In this document: positions 31,791 to 44,587 of the stretch, piece by piece
Layout of the letters: each line of letters begins with the position of its first letter
Numbering within the stretch: the first letter of the stretch is position 1
Assembly (NCBI GenBank): GCA_024449915.1
Contig: JAMZAV010002015.1
Span: forward strand, 91,247-155,246
Direction: 5' to 3'
From: Sweltsa coloradensis
Taxonomy: Eukaryota; Arthropoda; Insecta; Plecoptera; Chloroperlidae
Length of the DNA stretch: 64,000 nt
Position numbers and translations under genes: made by a program
Notes under the pieces: generated by a model
Databases searched by the model: none
Seen by the model: the letters and a program-made list of their open reading frames with translations, nothing else
Told to the model about the DNA's origin: nothing

Positions 31791-34700
31791 TCATGGCCAA
31801 TCGTGGGTTAATAAAAGTTACGTGTTAAAAATTCAACTTTTATGTCGGGGTTTATGAGAGATCCCACGATCCCGCGCAGTTTCGCCAAGACACACAGCAC
31901 ACAACACGCATATGATAATGAGTGACCATTGTGTTTACCTTGAAAGTTGGAAAGAACATTACTATTTTGGTCTCGAAACGATTAACCTTGAAAAGACTGC
32001 ATGCAGTTCTTTCACTTGAAGGGCAAAGTCTTAATATCGATGATGTTCGTATCTCACAAAAAAAGAGAGTTTGCGGTGCTTCTGCTGAAATCTAGAAATA
32101 CTTGTGAGTTGTTGTAACGATCCATAAAATTGGATTATGTATAAAAACAATGCGGTACCAAAGAAGCCGCCAAGGTTAATTTAGTTTTCAAGTTGATTAT
32201 TACACGGGTTTGTTTCTCAATGACAACAGACCGACTTCCATCCAAAATGCCAAAACCCAACATGCCTTCCCGGCTTCCCTTTTGCTCAATCCATCTACAC
32301 GGCTATTTGATTTCTTTATCTTATTTTTTCTGACGTTTCTTTGGCTGGACGTGCGTGGACTTTGGCATTTAAAATATTTCCCTTTCGACGCATTGATTAT
32401 TATTTATATTTAACGAAGTTGTGTGTGTTTTATTGTATAGCTGTTACTTGTCCCACGTAAATAGTCCCATAAATTAGCACGACATACAACCAAATAAATA
32501 TAATTTTGTTTCGATCTCGCGTAGGGGCGGTATTAACTTATTAAGTGTAGGGTGGGTTCTTAGGGGCGGTTGCCCCTCAAATAAGTTCCCCAGTATCAGG
32601 GACGTCCGCATCTTGGAGATTTATGCTGGAACATTTCAACGCACCACTCGGAATTTAGAAAACCTGGCGCCCCTGATCTCACGCAAAAAATAAATCACAA
32701 ACGATGTACTTGAGAACATGCTGTCTGTCTCAACTCGAAACAATTATTCAGCCATCAATCAAGATAACTTACATCACGAAACACTTACAATTAGATTATT
32801 TTATCGTGGGCATCAGAACAAATTAAGACAATCTAGAATGATCTGTATCTCAGCCTCCAGGATCGGTCACCAAACCACGGCACAATGGTGTGACCATGCA
32901 CGAGATGCGGCTCAGGGTTCAAGAACAATGACTCCGGGTTGGATAATAAGACTTTCTTGTGCAACAATATGACTGGAGTGAAAGTATACGCGGCCACTTG
33001 GTTTCTAACGTCGCCGTCGCATTTCAGACAGATTTAGATGTTGTTTATAGTGACCTAACGACAGTAAAGAAAATAAATAATTAGTTTCTTAATATGAAAA
33101 CCGCATAATAAGTTTGAAACGAAACTGACAGAATGTCATCAAGACAAGAAAGAGTCGAGTTGTTGAAGAGTTGTTGCATGTGATAATGTTAAATAAAAGG
33201 CATGTAATATTGTTGCATTTATATGGGGAAGTCAGTACCGTAACGAATAAGTCAGCGAAGTTTTTTATTTTATAATTTAACAGAAATGATTTTATTCTCA
33301 TTTCTAGCAAAAAATATTTCTTCACATTTTGGCAATTAGCAAACACAAACAGCTATTCGCTCGGCCAAGAAGCATCCGACGTATTATGGAACTTTGTAAA
33401 GTTGACAAAAAAGCATACATGGACAGTCCTACAGGCATAGATTTTCAAAATATAAAATCATAAATATAGTCAATTTTGGATTTTTTAACCAAATCAAAAT
33501 TCGTGAAAACTAATTTATTTTTAAAAATTATTTTAAAACAAATTTTAGAAATGTTTTATAGAAGAGCCTTATACTTGCACTTTCGTGACATATGTTCAAA
33601 ATTTCAAATACCTGTGCACCTGTGTGTGCAGTCAGCCGAACGAACAGCATTTTTTGTTGACTTTCATGGCTATAGACAATGAGTATGACACTGATGGTAG
33701 TTTCAAACAGTATCATGTACTGAATTTTAAAAATATTTTGTGAGAATTCCTATAGAGTAGGAAACCAGGCTTCATGCTAGAAGAGCTGTATATACACCTC
33801 GTACTTAAAAAGCGACACGTCCAGCAATAATTGCATTTACCGTAAAGTCGGCGACAAACCATTGGATTGCGTGGTGAATTCATTGTGTAAAAAAATTAAT
33901 GAATTTATAAGAAATAAAACACAGTTTTAGGTAATTCAGCGTATAAACCGAGTGGCCAAAGACAGTAAGAAACTAACTGTATAAAGCAAATCGTGTCCAG
34001 CTTGATTGATCGGTAGATCGTCGATGGTGTTGGCGTCTTTGTCGGCTTTAAATTTAACGTCCCGCGCTGAAAATCAGTTAGACCTATGTGACTGAGTGGG
34101 TAGACTCTAAATACGATTTATTTTAAATTAATTTATGATATTGCAGAATGTAAGGAACGCTTTTCAGAAAATACTGCAAGACGAGTCTCATAATATGAAT
34201 AAGATTGAAAATCAGGATGGGCGTGGCACACGTCACATCATTAATCACTTAGGGTTGGATTAGTTATTAAAATATTTTAAAATTATTGTTTTAGCTAAAA
34301 ATCTTGTTCGACCATGTAATAAAAAAGCTGTTTGGAGTGTGACTGTGATGTTAGGTAGGCCTATAGATGGGTCGAAAGAATAGGCCCTACAAACTATTGA
34401 CGATTGCAATTAAATGTAGTGTGCTAAGACTTTTCATTGTTGTATGCATACTTCACTACGTGTTTAGATATATGGTGTGCATCTGCATGATGAAACAGTC
34501 CAAGTAGGCATATAATAATATGTTGGAAAACGCGATTTTAAACACCTTTCAGGTGTGAAAGAGCACACGAAGAAAAACTAATTACATGCGCCTATTCCCA
34601 TCAACCGGGTGTCATTTCACAATGCGTGTCATGACAACTTGTCATGTCGTTGTAACTCATTCAATGACATTAATTTAGTTTGAATGATACTAATTATAAT

Positions 34701-35965
34701 CCTCTGTACCAGTAATAATATAATAATTACAAGATTCATTTCATAGGCTTTTAATTACGTATTAGTTTTCTTGCACTGCACGGTATTGTGAATGTTTACT
34801 GTGATTGGTTGGTGTGATGTATAATGTAAAGCAAAGTAATCTAATGACTCAATGAGCATCTCGTAGCATTACGGTGAAGCAGGGCGAGCCACCGTTTGGT
34901 TTATTCACATTTTTCTTGTTTTTATTATGGTTCATTTCATATTATTGTTGATGAAAGTTGTTGTTTCACGGGTATGAGTCGAGTAGCTTCGTCGAGCATT
35001 GTGTTTTAATTTGTGACGTTATATTGAAGGCCCGTTTCTAAAACAACTATATTACATACATAGTATGTATCATCATAGGCTATTACTATGATGATGAACG
35101 AAAGTTAAACAAAATAATTTAATGGAAAAATAACTTTATAGCGAAATAATTATGATGCGAACTACCGTTAAATGCCTACGCTGCTGATAACGGCAGTGTG
35201 AGTGTAGAGGCCAAATATATGCATATATTCGCCCCACCCTTACATGCACGAGAGGGATACCCTATAAAAACCTATACATAATTGTTTAGTACAAATCGCT
35301 TAGTCTTATTTTATTTCTATATTCAGCTTACTAATTTGTTTCAAATTTACACGAAGTTATTTTATTGATATGTGTAATTAGTTGCAATGTTGGTACCAAC
35401 AAAATCTATATTTGATTAATTATATTTGAACGTTCTACTTTAATTTCAATGAGTTTCTTTCTAGGCTACATATAGTATATGCTTTTCTAGTGACTTGACT
35501 AATAGGTCTACATTATTGTGGTGTCGTTTATTCTTTAGTAGGTACTGTGCGGGTAGAGGTTTTGACAGTAATAGACGGAAGTTATAATACTATGCGTGTG
35601 AAAATGGATTTTGGATTTTGCTAGTGAAGAATCTTAAAATTAATTTTCAATTGCATGTAGGGCCTACTTTAATGAACGAAAATTTGTATACAAGCTAAAC
35701 TTAAAATTGTCTGGACCGGCACCTCCACCATTCCTACAAAAATATATATTTTAGTTACCCGAAAATCGGGTTACTGTTTTCTATCGGGTCAGCCCCGAAA
35801 TACCCAACTCGGGCCGAAATTTCGACCACCCGCACGTCTCCAATATTCTTTGCACAGTCCCCTAAATATCTTGTCCGAGTTCGTGTATAACATAAACAAG
35901 CACGGGAACTGGAATATCCAAAAGTGAGAACGAGCTTTGTGTTCAAATCAACAAATTAATCAACA
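31791..35965. other. non-coding stretch
   Basis: No supported gene, RNA or transposon. Open frames are short and AT-biased. Confidence 0.5.
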
Positions 35966-36300
35966 GATCGTCGAAGAAGAATACGAAAATAAAATATTAA
36001 GTTGGCATTCCCAACTAACAAATGTAATTGTTGCTGGAGGTGCCGAGTATAGAGGGGTAGAGAAATAAATTATAGTTCCGCGTTAGTTCCAGCCTTCACT
36101 TCACTAATGGTGGCGACTGCCGAGTACATAAATAGGCATATGAACACTTTCACAACCCCCTCCTCCTCTCACAGGGTTACAAACACAAAACACATCTGTA
36201 TCTTCCTTGTTGAAATGTAATGTCAACAAAAATTCGCAAGCCAATCGGAAATCGTGTTCGGTTTTTATCATTAGACGTTACACGCACAGACAGACGAAGG
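35966..36300. repeat. dispersed repeat, copy 2
   Basis: Related to 26893-27110 by shared ordered words (GTCGAAGAAGAATACGAAAATAA, TTGCTGGAGGTGCCG, CCTTGTTGAAATG, CAACAAAAATTCGCAAGCCAATCGGAA). Its middle (CAGCCTTCACTTCACTAATGGTGG) resembles part of the MITE-like element at 3467-3736. Confidence 0.5.
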
Positions 36301-36923
36301 GACATAAAAGTGTTGCATGTAGGAAACATGAATTAAAAATAGAAATATGCGATAACTGAGCAAAAAAAGAGAGTCACGGATAATTTCCACACATTATAGG
36401 TATGAATAATGACAAGGTAATTTGAATGTAAGACGCAGGTGGCTGCATATATCCAACCAAACAAAAACAGAATATTATTTAATAACTCCACTTTTCAACT
36501 CGGTCACTATAGAACTTACTTTCATGGATAAATTAGAAAACGAAACAGAAATAGTAGCACAAGAAGCATAATCAAGATAGGCGGGTCAATAAAATCAAAG
36601 TACGGGCATGTTCACTGTTCTAGAGGGCCAAACTTCACGGCGCGCGGCGTATGAAAACGAAACTAACACTACTGAGCGAGACAGACAGATAGCATCGTGG
36701 ACTTATTACCACGAGAGTGGAACCCTGCGATAGCAATTCAATTACACGAATTGTGTGTTGTTGTTTTTTAGGTGGTAATTGTATATACATACATAAAAGT
36801 AGAAGTGAGTAGATGATTCATGGTACGATTAACGTCGTTGCATGCTCCAAAAAAATCAACTTGTTCCTCAAATTTAAACCAAAATCATCTTCTGAAAACT
36901 CAAAAAGATCTTAGTATAAGAAA

Positions 36924-38651
36924 ACACACATAACAAAAACTTGTAGAAATACAGCCAAACCTTACACACTCAAAAGGAATGAGATCTAAAAAAAGGGCCA
37001 AGCTCATCTACCCTTCCACATTTGCGCATTCTTAATTCATAAACGTACAGTGTCCCATAACAGCATCCTCGAAAAGCTTGGCAAAATAGAATTTGCGATT
37101 ATTATTTAACGTAGTAGTTTATCCAGTTCTTTTTTTGTAATTAATTTAAAAAGTAAACATGCAAATTCTATTTTGCCAAGCTTTTCGAGGATGCTGTTTT
37201 TGGGACACTGTACGTTTATGAATTAAGAATGCGCAAATGTGGAAGGGTAGATGAGCTTGGCCCTTTTTTTAGATCTCATTCCTTTTGAGTGTGTAAGGTT
37301 TGGCTGTATTTCTACAAGTTTTTGTTATGTGTGTGATCTTATTACTTTTTCAAGTTCCATTACAAAATTATTTGTTGAAATATAATATTTTTATCAAAGA
37401 TGATTTAATTTTTATGGTATTAGCAATAACAATAGGATGTAAAATATCTAGGCCCGGATTCATGTACATCCTGGGTATATGTGGTATAACCATGGTATAA
37501 CGACGGTATAAGGACTGGTTAAGTCTAGGCAACTCACATCCTATTAAAACTTTCCCATGTAACAACAAACGCACAACTAATGTAATTTTACACCTATTTC
37601 ACTGCACCCACACGAGGGAAGCGATATATCTAGACGCCTTGACCCACAGCCATGTAAATCAACAGATTATCAAATGAATATTGAAAATTTTCACCATCTT
37701 TTGTTTTTACATTTTTATTAAAAGTGACAGGAGATTGCGTGAGGTTATTAAAAGTAAAGAAAAAGCTTATTATTGCCGTAAATTTTGGAATAGCCTAGGA
37801 CTATCATACCATTGTTTATCTGCATTAGGCTTGTAGTAATCAAAACTAGTTATTTGTGCGGGAAGTGTGTCAAAACAAGGAAGTGCTGGCCTAGGGTTGG
37901 CTAAGAAAGGCCTAGGGCTTGTCAAACATGTAGTGTAAGTATTTATTTATCTAGTCCTATAGCCTAATGGAACTTTAGACCTACACTGTTGTATTATAAA
38001 TAATTTTCTACATCTGGGCCTAGGCAGGGACGGTTTCTGATTTGTTTTATGAGAGTATAATGACACCTTTTCTCGTTCCACACAAAGAAGAAAAATTTTA
38101 AATGTCCGCCATTTGTTTACGTATCGCACTTTCCCGCCTAACTCTGCTTATACCGTCAACAAGTGTCAAGTAACTATGGTTACTTGTTGATTATATGCCA
38201 AGTGTTTAAGGCTTATTTTAAAACCTTTATTTGGAAGCCTTCCAACAAACTTTTTCAACTTTTTTTTTCAAAAGAGACTATCATTCTATAACCTTAATGT
38301 CCATGTAAAATATGAACATTGTAGCCCCACCCGTCTGGTCAGAATCGCGGGCCGACGTATTAGATGTAAGTAGCAGTAGTAGCAGTAGGAGTAGCTAACA
38401 TCCTTAAAGTGATTTTGAGCATGTTTCAAGCCATTTTTTCACCAAGAAGGAATGGTCGTACCCCAATAAAATTTGGCATGTGTTGTCAGGTACCTAAATC
38501 CCCTCGATTGTGATAGTTTTCAAGTTCACATCACGTTACATGACGGCTGGGTAACACCTCGAAATCACCCCAACTCTGCTTGGTGTATATATAAAAGGTG
38601 CTTGAGTGTGTAGCGCACCGCGGCTTGGCTGCGGCGCCCTAACGGGCACCT
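36924..38651 (+). mobile_element. foldback/stem-loop repeat element, copy 1
   Basis: Starts with a large palindrome: arms 36924-37096 and 37161-37334 around a 64-bp spacer. Downstream come a small CAAGTAAC/GTTACTTG hairpin (about 38166-38190) and, at the end, GC-rich stem-loops (38596-38651) between AGGTGC and GCACCT. The same parts recur in the same order at 48523-50192. About 700 bp (37452-38150) is absent from the second copy. No coding capacity was found; an origin as a non-autonomous transposon is inferred. Confidence 0.55.
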
Positions 38652-38865
38652 AGATAGGCCTGCAAGTTGAAAGGAATAATGATGGGACTAAACAAGAAAC
38701 TTTGCAGAGTACACTATACTCAAAACAACCCTCAGTCTTCAATAGACAAAATAACCGTGTCACGACGTCTAATATCAACTATGTCTTTCAATCAATATCA
38801 CAATTTCATCAGGCAAACACTCCCGAGTCCTAATCCCGGCGTAGGTGATAACATGGAAATCATAC

Positions 38866-38990
38866 AGAAATTAAAAAAAAAAACATATCAGCCGACTGAG
38901 CAGAGTATCGAACCCGGGTCTCCCGATTACCAGTCGGATGATCTATACTACCCCAAAGCTACCGAGACGACTTCTGGATTGAAGGTGCAT
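38866..38990 (-). repeat. tRNA-derived repeat, minus-strand copy
   Basis: On the minus strand it reads GGTAGC...TAGTATAGATCATCC, GACTGGTAATCGGGAGACC and the B-box GGGTTCGATACTC, followed by a T-rich tail. This is the shape of a tRNA-derived SINE head. A diverged copy in the opposite orientation lies at 39030-39105. The 110-codon plus-strand open frame across it is a by-product. Confidence 0.45.
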
Positions 38991-39029
38991 TGTATGTGAA
39001 TAGATTGGAACAGTACGGCAACGAAAATA

Positions 39030-39105
39030 TGGATATAGCATCCGATCGGTAATCGGGAGACCTAAATACCCGGCTGAGGTGCTTTTCTTTCCTGGATTGA
39101 TTTCC
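39030..39105 (+). repeat. tRNA-derived repeat, inverted partner
   Basis: Shares ATATAG-CATCCGA, GGTAATCGGGAGACC, GGCTGA and a later TGATTTCCAT with the minus-strand copy at 38866-38990, so the two form an imperfect inverted pair. Confidence 0.4.
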
Positions 39106-39150
39106 ATACAACGTGTGAGTCTATCATAAAAGCTAGTTCAGCTAGCTTAC

Positions 39151-39471
39151 CTTATGACCACCATTCTGCGTGTTATTCCTCCTCTCCCTCATTGCCGTCC
39201 TCAGTCCCTCCATCTTGCTAATGCTCTCTCTGACCGGCGTCGTCGGGGGTTCCCCGAACGTAACCTTCACCCTCGCCCTGTGCGCCCGGTGTGTGACGGT
39301 GACGCGTCCGTCTCCCTTGTCCACCCTCGCCCACCATCCCGAGCCGCGACGCCTCAGGTCTCCGGGCGCGACGTCGCCAGGCGTCGGCGTCGTCACGTGG
39401 TTGTCACGTGGTCCCGCCTCGTGCTCGGGCACGATATACAAGCGTACCCGATACATTGCGAAGACACACAC
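39151..39471 (-). CDS. possible first coding exon of a host gene
   Basis: A 107-codon open frame on the minus strand from ATG 39471 ends exactly at a donor AAG|GTAAGC (intron beginning at 39150). It lies in a CpG-rich island that contrasts with its AT-rich surroundings. The predicted peptide is Arg/Pro/Thr-rich (for example RRRGSGWWARVDKGDGRV) and I do not recognise it. GC-rich DNA keeps other frames open too, including two on the plus strand, so this is tentative. GC-rich sequence upstream (39800-39960) could be its promoter or 5' UTR. Confidence 0.35.
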
Positions 39472-39539
39472 GGATCACGCTCACGTAAACACCATCACTG
39501 CACTTGCGGTTTCTATACGACGTCCACTACCTAACTAAT

Positions 39540-41730
39540 AAAATTAACACCGTCTCGCTGTTTTTAAACAGTGCGCAAAAATGCCAAATGTAAAATTGTT
39601 TTAAACAATCAAAAATAACAAAATTCAAAAATCTTAAAATGCTTGGATAACATCATACTTTTTTAAATCCCACAACTAACATCAAAGTCGCCACTAAAAA
39701 ATAAAATAAATTTATAGTTGCCGACAAGGTTGTTTGCACAGATCGATCACCATGCACGACGACCCCCAAACACGAGCTGGTTTTTGTTGTTGTTATTGTT
39801 GACAGTTGTCCCCTCGTGAAGGCGTCCACCGCGTGGCAAGCGTCACTAACGTCCGACCTCGATGCTCGACGACGTCCAACTGAAGAGCTATAGATCTATC
39901 GCCCGCGCTCCTCGCTGCAGTCCGCCCAGACAGACACTTTCACGTGCTCTACTACGTCCAACACATATACGGGGTAAATTGAATAATTGCTAGTAGGGTG
40001 CCGTTAAAACATATATAATTATCCGGACATGTAATTAATGGCAATGATCACCAGTAAAGCTAATGAAAGGTCGCCGGGGCATGCCCACTGGATTGACGTG
40101 AGAAGGTTGAACAATGTTCATGGAAGGCTCGAAGATTTGGTAATGCGCTCGGGGGTTCGTTTGTACACGGAAATGCACAAGATTCTCCATAGTTTTGTAT
40201 ACGCGTAGGACTTTATATTTTCATTTGATTTTCTAGGCCACTTTGTAAACGCTTTTCATAGTCGCGTTGATGGAAGATCGTATTTGGCCTGTCTCCTTGC
40301 ATTCGATCAATAAAACAGTAAAAGTGCAGATTTTCAAAAGTTTTTCTCGATATGTACCTCCTCAAATACAAAAATCCTCTATTATTGCCAAAAACAATAC
40401 ATATTTAATTTTAGAGATATCGAAGGTTCCCTCAAGTTTTTACTTGTTATCAAGATCAGACTGTAAGCCTACCGGTACGGTAACCGTTTTCCGGTAAAGA
40501 GCTATCAGACAAAATAACTGTGACAAATATTTATTCGATTACACAGAAACGTGTCAGTTCTAAATAATCGTCTAGATCCTACTTTGTTTATTGTTTGTAC
40601 ATCAAAAACCCAAATTAAAGCAGATTATTCTTTGTTGAAGTTCATGAAAAATTTAGTTATTTGGAAAAACAGACAATAATTAATTGGTAATTATCCTGAC
40701 TGGCCGTCCCTTTTGTTGCCAATAGCGAATAGCCGTCTTCAATATGTCGATATGTTGGGCATATACAGAGTTTACAAGAAAACTGGTGAGGTACCGTACA
40801 TTCTTATATAATCCCATAGCAATAATGGTTGAAACTTGAACTGATGTTAAATTTTAAAATTTAAATCCATTCTATTTGGATTGAGAAACATGTGCGTAGC
40901 TTTAAAGTAGCCAAAACAGTGTTCGCATCACATTAATCGAAGAGACCGAAACCAAAACGCTAATATTATTCGATATACGCAGAATCGGCTAACTCGAACT
41001 CGAAATTTGCTAAAATTACAAGCGCTCTGCCAGCTTGCTCCCAGCGTCATCTCGTGTCTTCTGCAGGCCGGTATAACCGGTAAATAATTGAAGGCGGAAG
41101 AGTAATTGTCTGTGCAGTGGTATTTTAATGGATGAAATCTGCAGGATTGCCTTCAGGTGACTGTCGCTACTTTATTGATTCCATAACATGGTTAGAGGCT
41201 AGGTATTAACTTTCACTGATCCTGCAGTTAGCTGCATCACACACTCCTACAATAGCACATCGCTAAATGCAAGCATAGGCCTATTCTACCCCGCAGCGCA
41301 GATGCAAACTGGTAATATTATCTCGGAGCCATGACGACATCAACATCCACTGTCAAGATCAGAACTTTCCTTGCATTTATTTAGTTTGTAATTATCATTC
41401 CAATGATGTAGAGCCCTGACTGAAGAGTGATGATTTATCACATCACAAGCGAACATGCAATACCAGTTTCTCTGTATGCGTCTCTCTACGATTGTTTTTG
41501 TTCGTCAACAGTCTGGAGCTCAATCAGTAAACAGTAACACTGTATCTTACGTTTATATAATGTGTATTATGACAGTACGTCAAAGGAATTTTTACAAATT
41601 AAATGTATAATAATTACAGTTATAGCATAATATAAACATATAGTTTAACGCATTTCCATTTTGAACATCATTTCTTCCCATCATTTTGTAGTCCACCTTT
41701 GTAAATTAGATTTTTAACTGAACAGAATAA
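39540..41730. other. non-coding stretch
   Basis: No supported gene. Part (39800-39960) is GC-rich and may belong to a promoter for the minus-strand exon at 39151-39471. Confidence 0.4.
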
Positions 41731-41769
41731 ATGTTAAATAAATAAATATAATAATAAATAAAATAAAAA

Positions 41770-41817
<48 letters not shown>

Positions 41818-41820
41818 ATA
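41731..41820. repeat. (TAAA)n microsatellite
   Basis: AAATAAATAAAT repeats with some irregular units at the 5' side. Confidence 0.9.
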
Positions 41821-43008
41821 TGGTGTGAATTGAATTGACGAGTAGGCTACCAAAATATGTTTAAATATTAAACAAACAACCAAACGCTCATTGCATGATA
41901 GTGCAGCTCATATCCAAAATTCAACTCCTAATCCAGAAACAAAATCCAACTAAACACAAACTAGACATTCTATAAAAATAGTTTCACGATTAGCTAAATC
42001 GAGATGTAGGCTAAACTCTATTGTTTGGAACTTCATGATAGGCCTACTAGAATTTGTATTTTATTTTCAGTAGGCCCTACCTTTGTCCAAATTTTCGGAG
42101 ATGATTACTGTCTAATTTGTTTAAAGCACAAAAAATACTTTTAAGATTAAATCCATAAGTGAGGTTAGACAGTTTAGTAAAAATAATAATTGTTACACGG
42201 TAACAGATAAGATTATTCCCAACCTAACAAGTAACAATCCGAACACGAATAATAACCACATCCTCATCATCTTCCTATCCATTTAATTACGATTCATTTT
42301 TTGTAAATATTGTTTTCATTTCCGAATTTCTCGGGAAACGTTTTACAAAGATTAAGTTTGACGAGCTCGGTTCGTATACCGTGAGAAGATTTCACCACCA
42401 TAAGATTGATACTAATGTTGTGCTCGAGCCTAAAGCAATGCATGACAACCAGCGTAATTGCACGAAAATTCACATATTCACACACTTCACACACTAAGGA
42501 CGACAATTTGATAAAGATTAAAGGTCCTGCATTTTCGTACATTGTACATTCGTGCCAAATCATGCACTTTCCATTTATTGTTGCAGTTCAACAAATTATA
42601 CACCAACTTGTTTTGTGGCGCCCGCGGCCCGGACAACGTTAAATTGGACTCCGTGGAACATTAATGTAGGCCTAGTAACAATACATAAACGGCAACTAGG
42701 ATAAAAAAGTAAAGTCAACATTTTCTTGGTGTACCGTATTTCGTATTCTGTACTTACCGCGGTAGTACTTATATGTGCGAAGCGCATGTAGATAGTTCAA
42801 TAATTGTCCTGGTAGTACCAAACAGGCTACAGCAGCCGACACAGAACGATTAGAAAATAGGAAAATCTTTACTGCAACACGTTACTGATTGTTGCTACTA
42901 ATAATTATTGGAATATAATATTATATTAGTTTGCCTACTCATTACTACAGCAAGTAGGCGCATGAATTGTATAATATTTACTTAAGTATTCTAATTAGTA
43001 GTACTTAC
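41821..43008. other. non-coding stretch
   Basis: No gene is supported. A minimal minus-strand ATG-to-donor stretch near 42759-42788 (followed by GTAAGTAC) is too short to call. Confidence 0.4.
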
Positions 43009-43170
43009 TACAGCCAGGCATTCTCTTCGTGAAGGCAGACTTGCTGATATTACCGTCAAATACAAGTAATGTCTCTTTGATTTGACCACTCGACTAGCAA
43101 GACCTTCTTCCTCTGTCGCTACTGGCATCTCCCGACATTCGCAGATGCATTCTCTGTTGCAGTAAGGCAT
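43009..43170 (-). CDS. possible coding exon of a host gene
   Basis: Minus-strand frame from ATG 43170, 54 codons, ending at donor GTA|GTAAGTAC (intron from 43008). The start is Cys-rich (MPYCNRECICEC). No known domain and no clear acceptor upstream. It may share a gene with the other minus-strand exons, but no splice chain could be established. Confidence 0.25.
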
Positions 43171-43935
43171 TGTAACTCACTTATAATAATTATCAATTAT
43201 TTAATGGCCGAAATAAATACCGCGAACCACCATTGAACGGGAATCTGAATTTTATCCGAAATCATCTCAAATTATCAGCTTTTGAAGATATTAGACTATA
43301 CGAGTGGTATCACTGGTGAAGTCCGCCCACGCATGGAGCCCTTCCTATAAACACTGGTGTTGTCACATCAAGGTAGGCTATACGCTCACCCGTTAGATAT
43401 TTCTCGAAAAGGGTTAAGATATGCAAAGCATGCGATTAAAAGACAACACCCCATCAACATTCATTTCACACTTGTAATAGTGACGTCAGTTCCGCCTTCA
43501 GCTATCTCCGTATTAGATCGAAGTGAACTCGAGACATGTCATATATTTCATAGCTATGTCCAATGATGTCACACAATTTTTGACCAAATAAATAAACCGC
43601 CCCTCTTTCTTTTTTACCATTGAGCCATAGGCCTAAATAAAATGCCCCCCCCCCCAACCAATTGTGTTACATTTTTTGTGGACGGCCAACTTGAAAAGGC
43701 AATGACACAAGTTTTCAGTTGTTCAGTTTGTTTCACTAACTGATTGATAGTGGCTGTCGGATCATGGACAGCACTATTTAACTCCATGGTCGGATGATGG
43801 TACTACCACTTTAATCTGTTATCTGCGGTAACGGTAATACAAATAACAATAAGTCAATAAGGTAGGGGCTACCGGGATAATTACGCAGTCGCAGAAATTG
43901 CTGGTGTACAACTTAGGAAGTAGGTATAAACTAAA
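43171..43935. other. non-coding stretch
   Basis: No supported gene. A C11 run lies near 43645. Confidence 0.45.
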
Positions 43936-44587
43936 CTAGGAAACGCTAAAGTCCCGTCGCGTTGTTGACCGAGCACCGTACGTGCAACACGACCCGAATA
44001 CGACATTCCCATAATGTTACGTACCAATAAGTCTTTAAGGTCTTGACCGATTTAGCTGAAAATTTGTAAAATAGGAGAGAATGGATAAAATCCACCGCCA
44101 TCTAGAGGACCTTGACATCATTTCTTTGGGAAAACTATTTTAACTCTTTGTAACAAATAATACACTGCTTCCTCGATAGTATTTTGATTACTTCTAGGTG
44201 GCAGTGCATAGTGACCAGAATTCTCGTGCGACTTTTCGTTGCCATGGTAACGTTACTTTTGTTAAAATGTAATTTCTATCTCCGATTTAGCTGAAAATTT
44301 GTAAAATAGGAGAGAATGTTGTACTTATTGACCCTGCAAAATTTCATAACGATCGGTACATTTTTATTTTTTTTTTTTTTATTTTTTTTATTTTTTATAA
44401 CCAACGATCGGATTTTGTTCAAAAACTATACCCTACAGCAACCCGCATAGGTAGTACGTACATGTGTGCAAAATTTCAGGTCGATCAGAGAATTGGTGCG
44501 ACCTGTACCGAAGCAGTAAAAAAAACAAAAAAAAACAGACATTTGAGCCATATGTGTCAAGTGGAGACGCTCGCTACGCTCGCTCAA
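43936..44587 (+). mobile_element. pearl/HINE-like element, second subfamily, copy C
   Basis: Starts CTAGGAAACGCTAAAGTCCCGTCGCGTTGTTG and ends in CGCTCGCTACGCTCGCTCAA, the same end plan as copy A with different internal sequence. TCTCCGATTTAGCTGAAAA-type segments occur twice (about 44048 and 44280). It shares with copy E the CCATGGTAACG and CACTGCTTCCTC blocks, in inverted orientation. Confidence 0.5.

Noticed and set aside
39154..39538. Two plus-strand open frames of 122-126 codons in the CpG island
   Set aside because: They lie opposite the minus-strand candidate, have low-complexity Arg/Pro/Ser composition and no splice support. Open frames are expected in GC-rich DNA.
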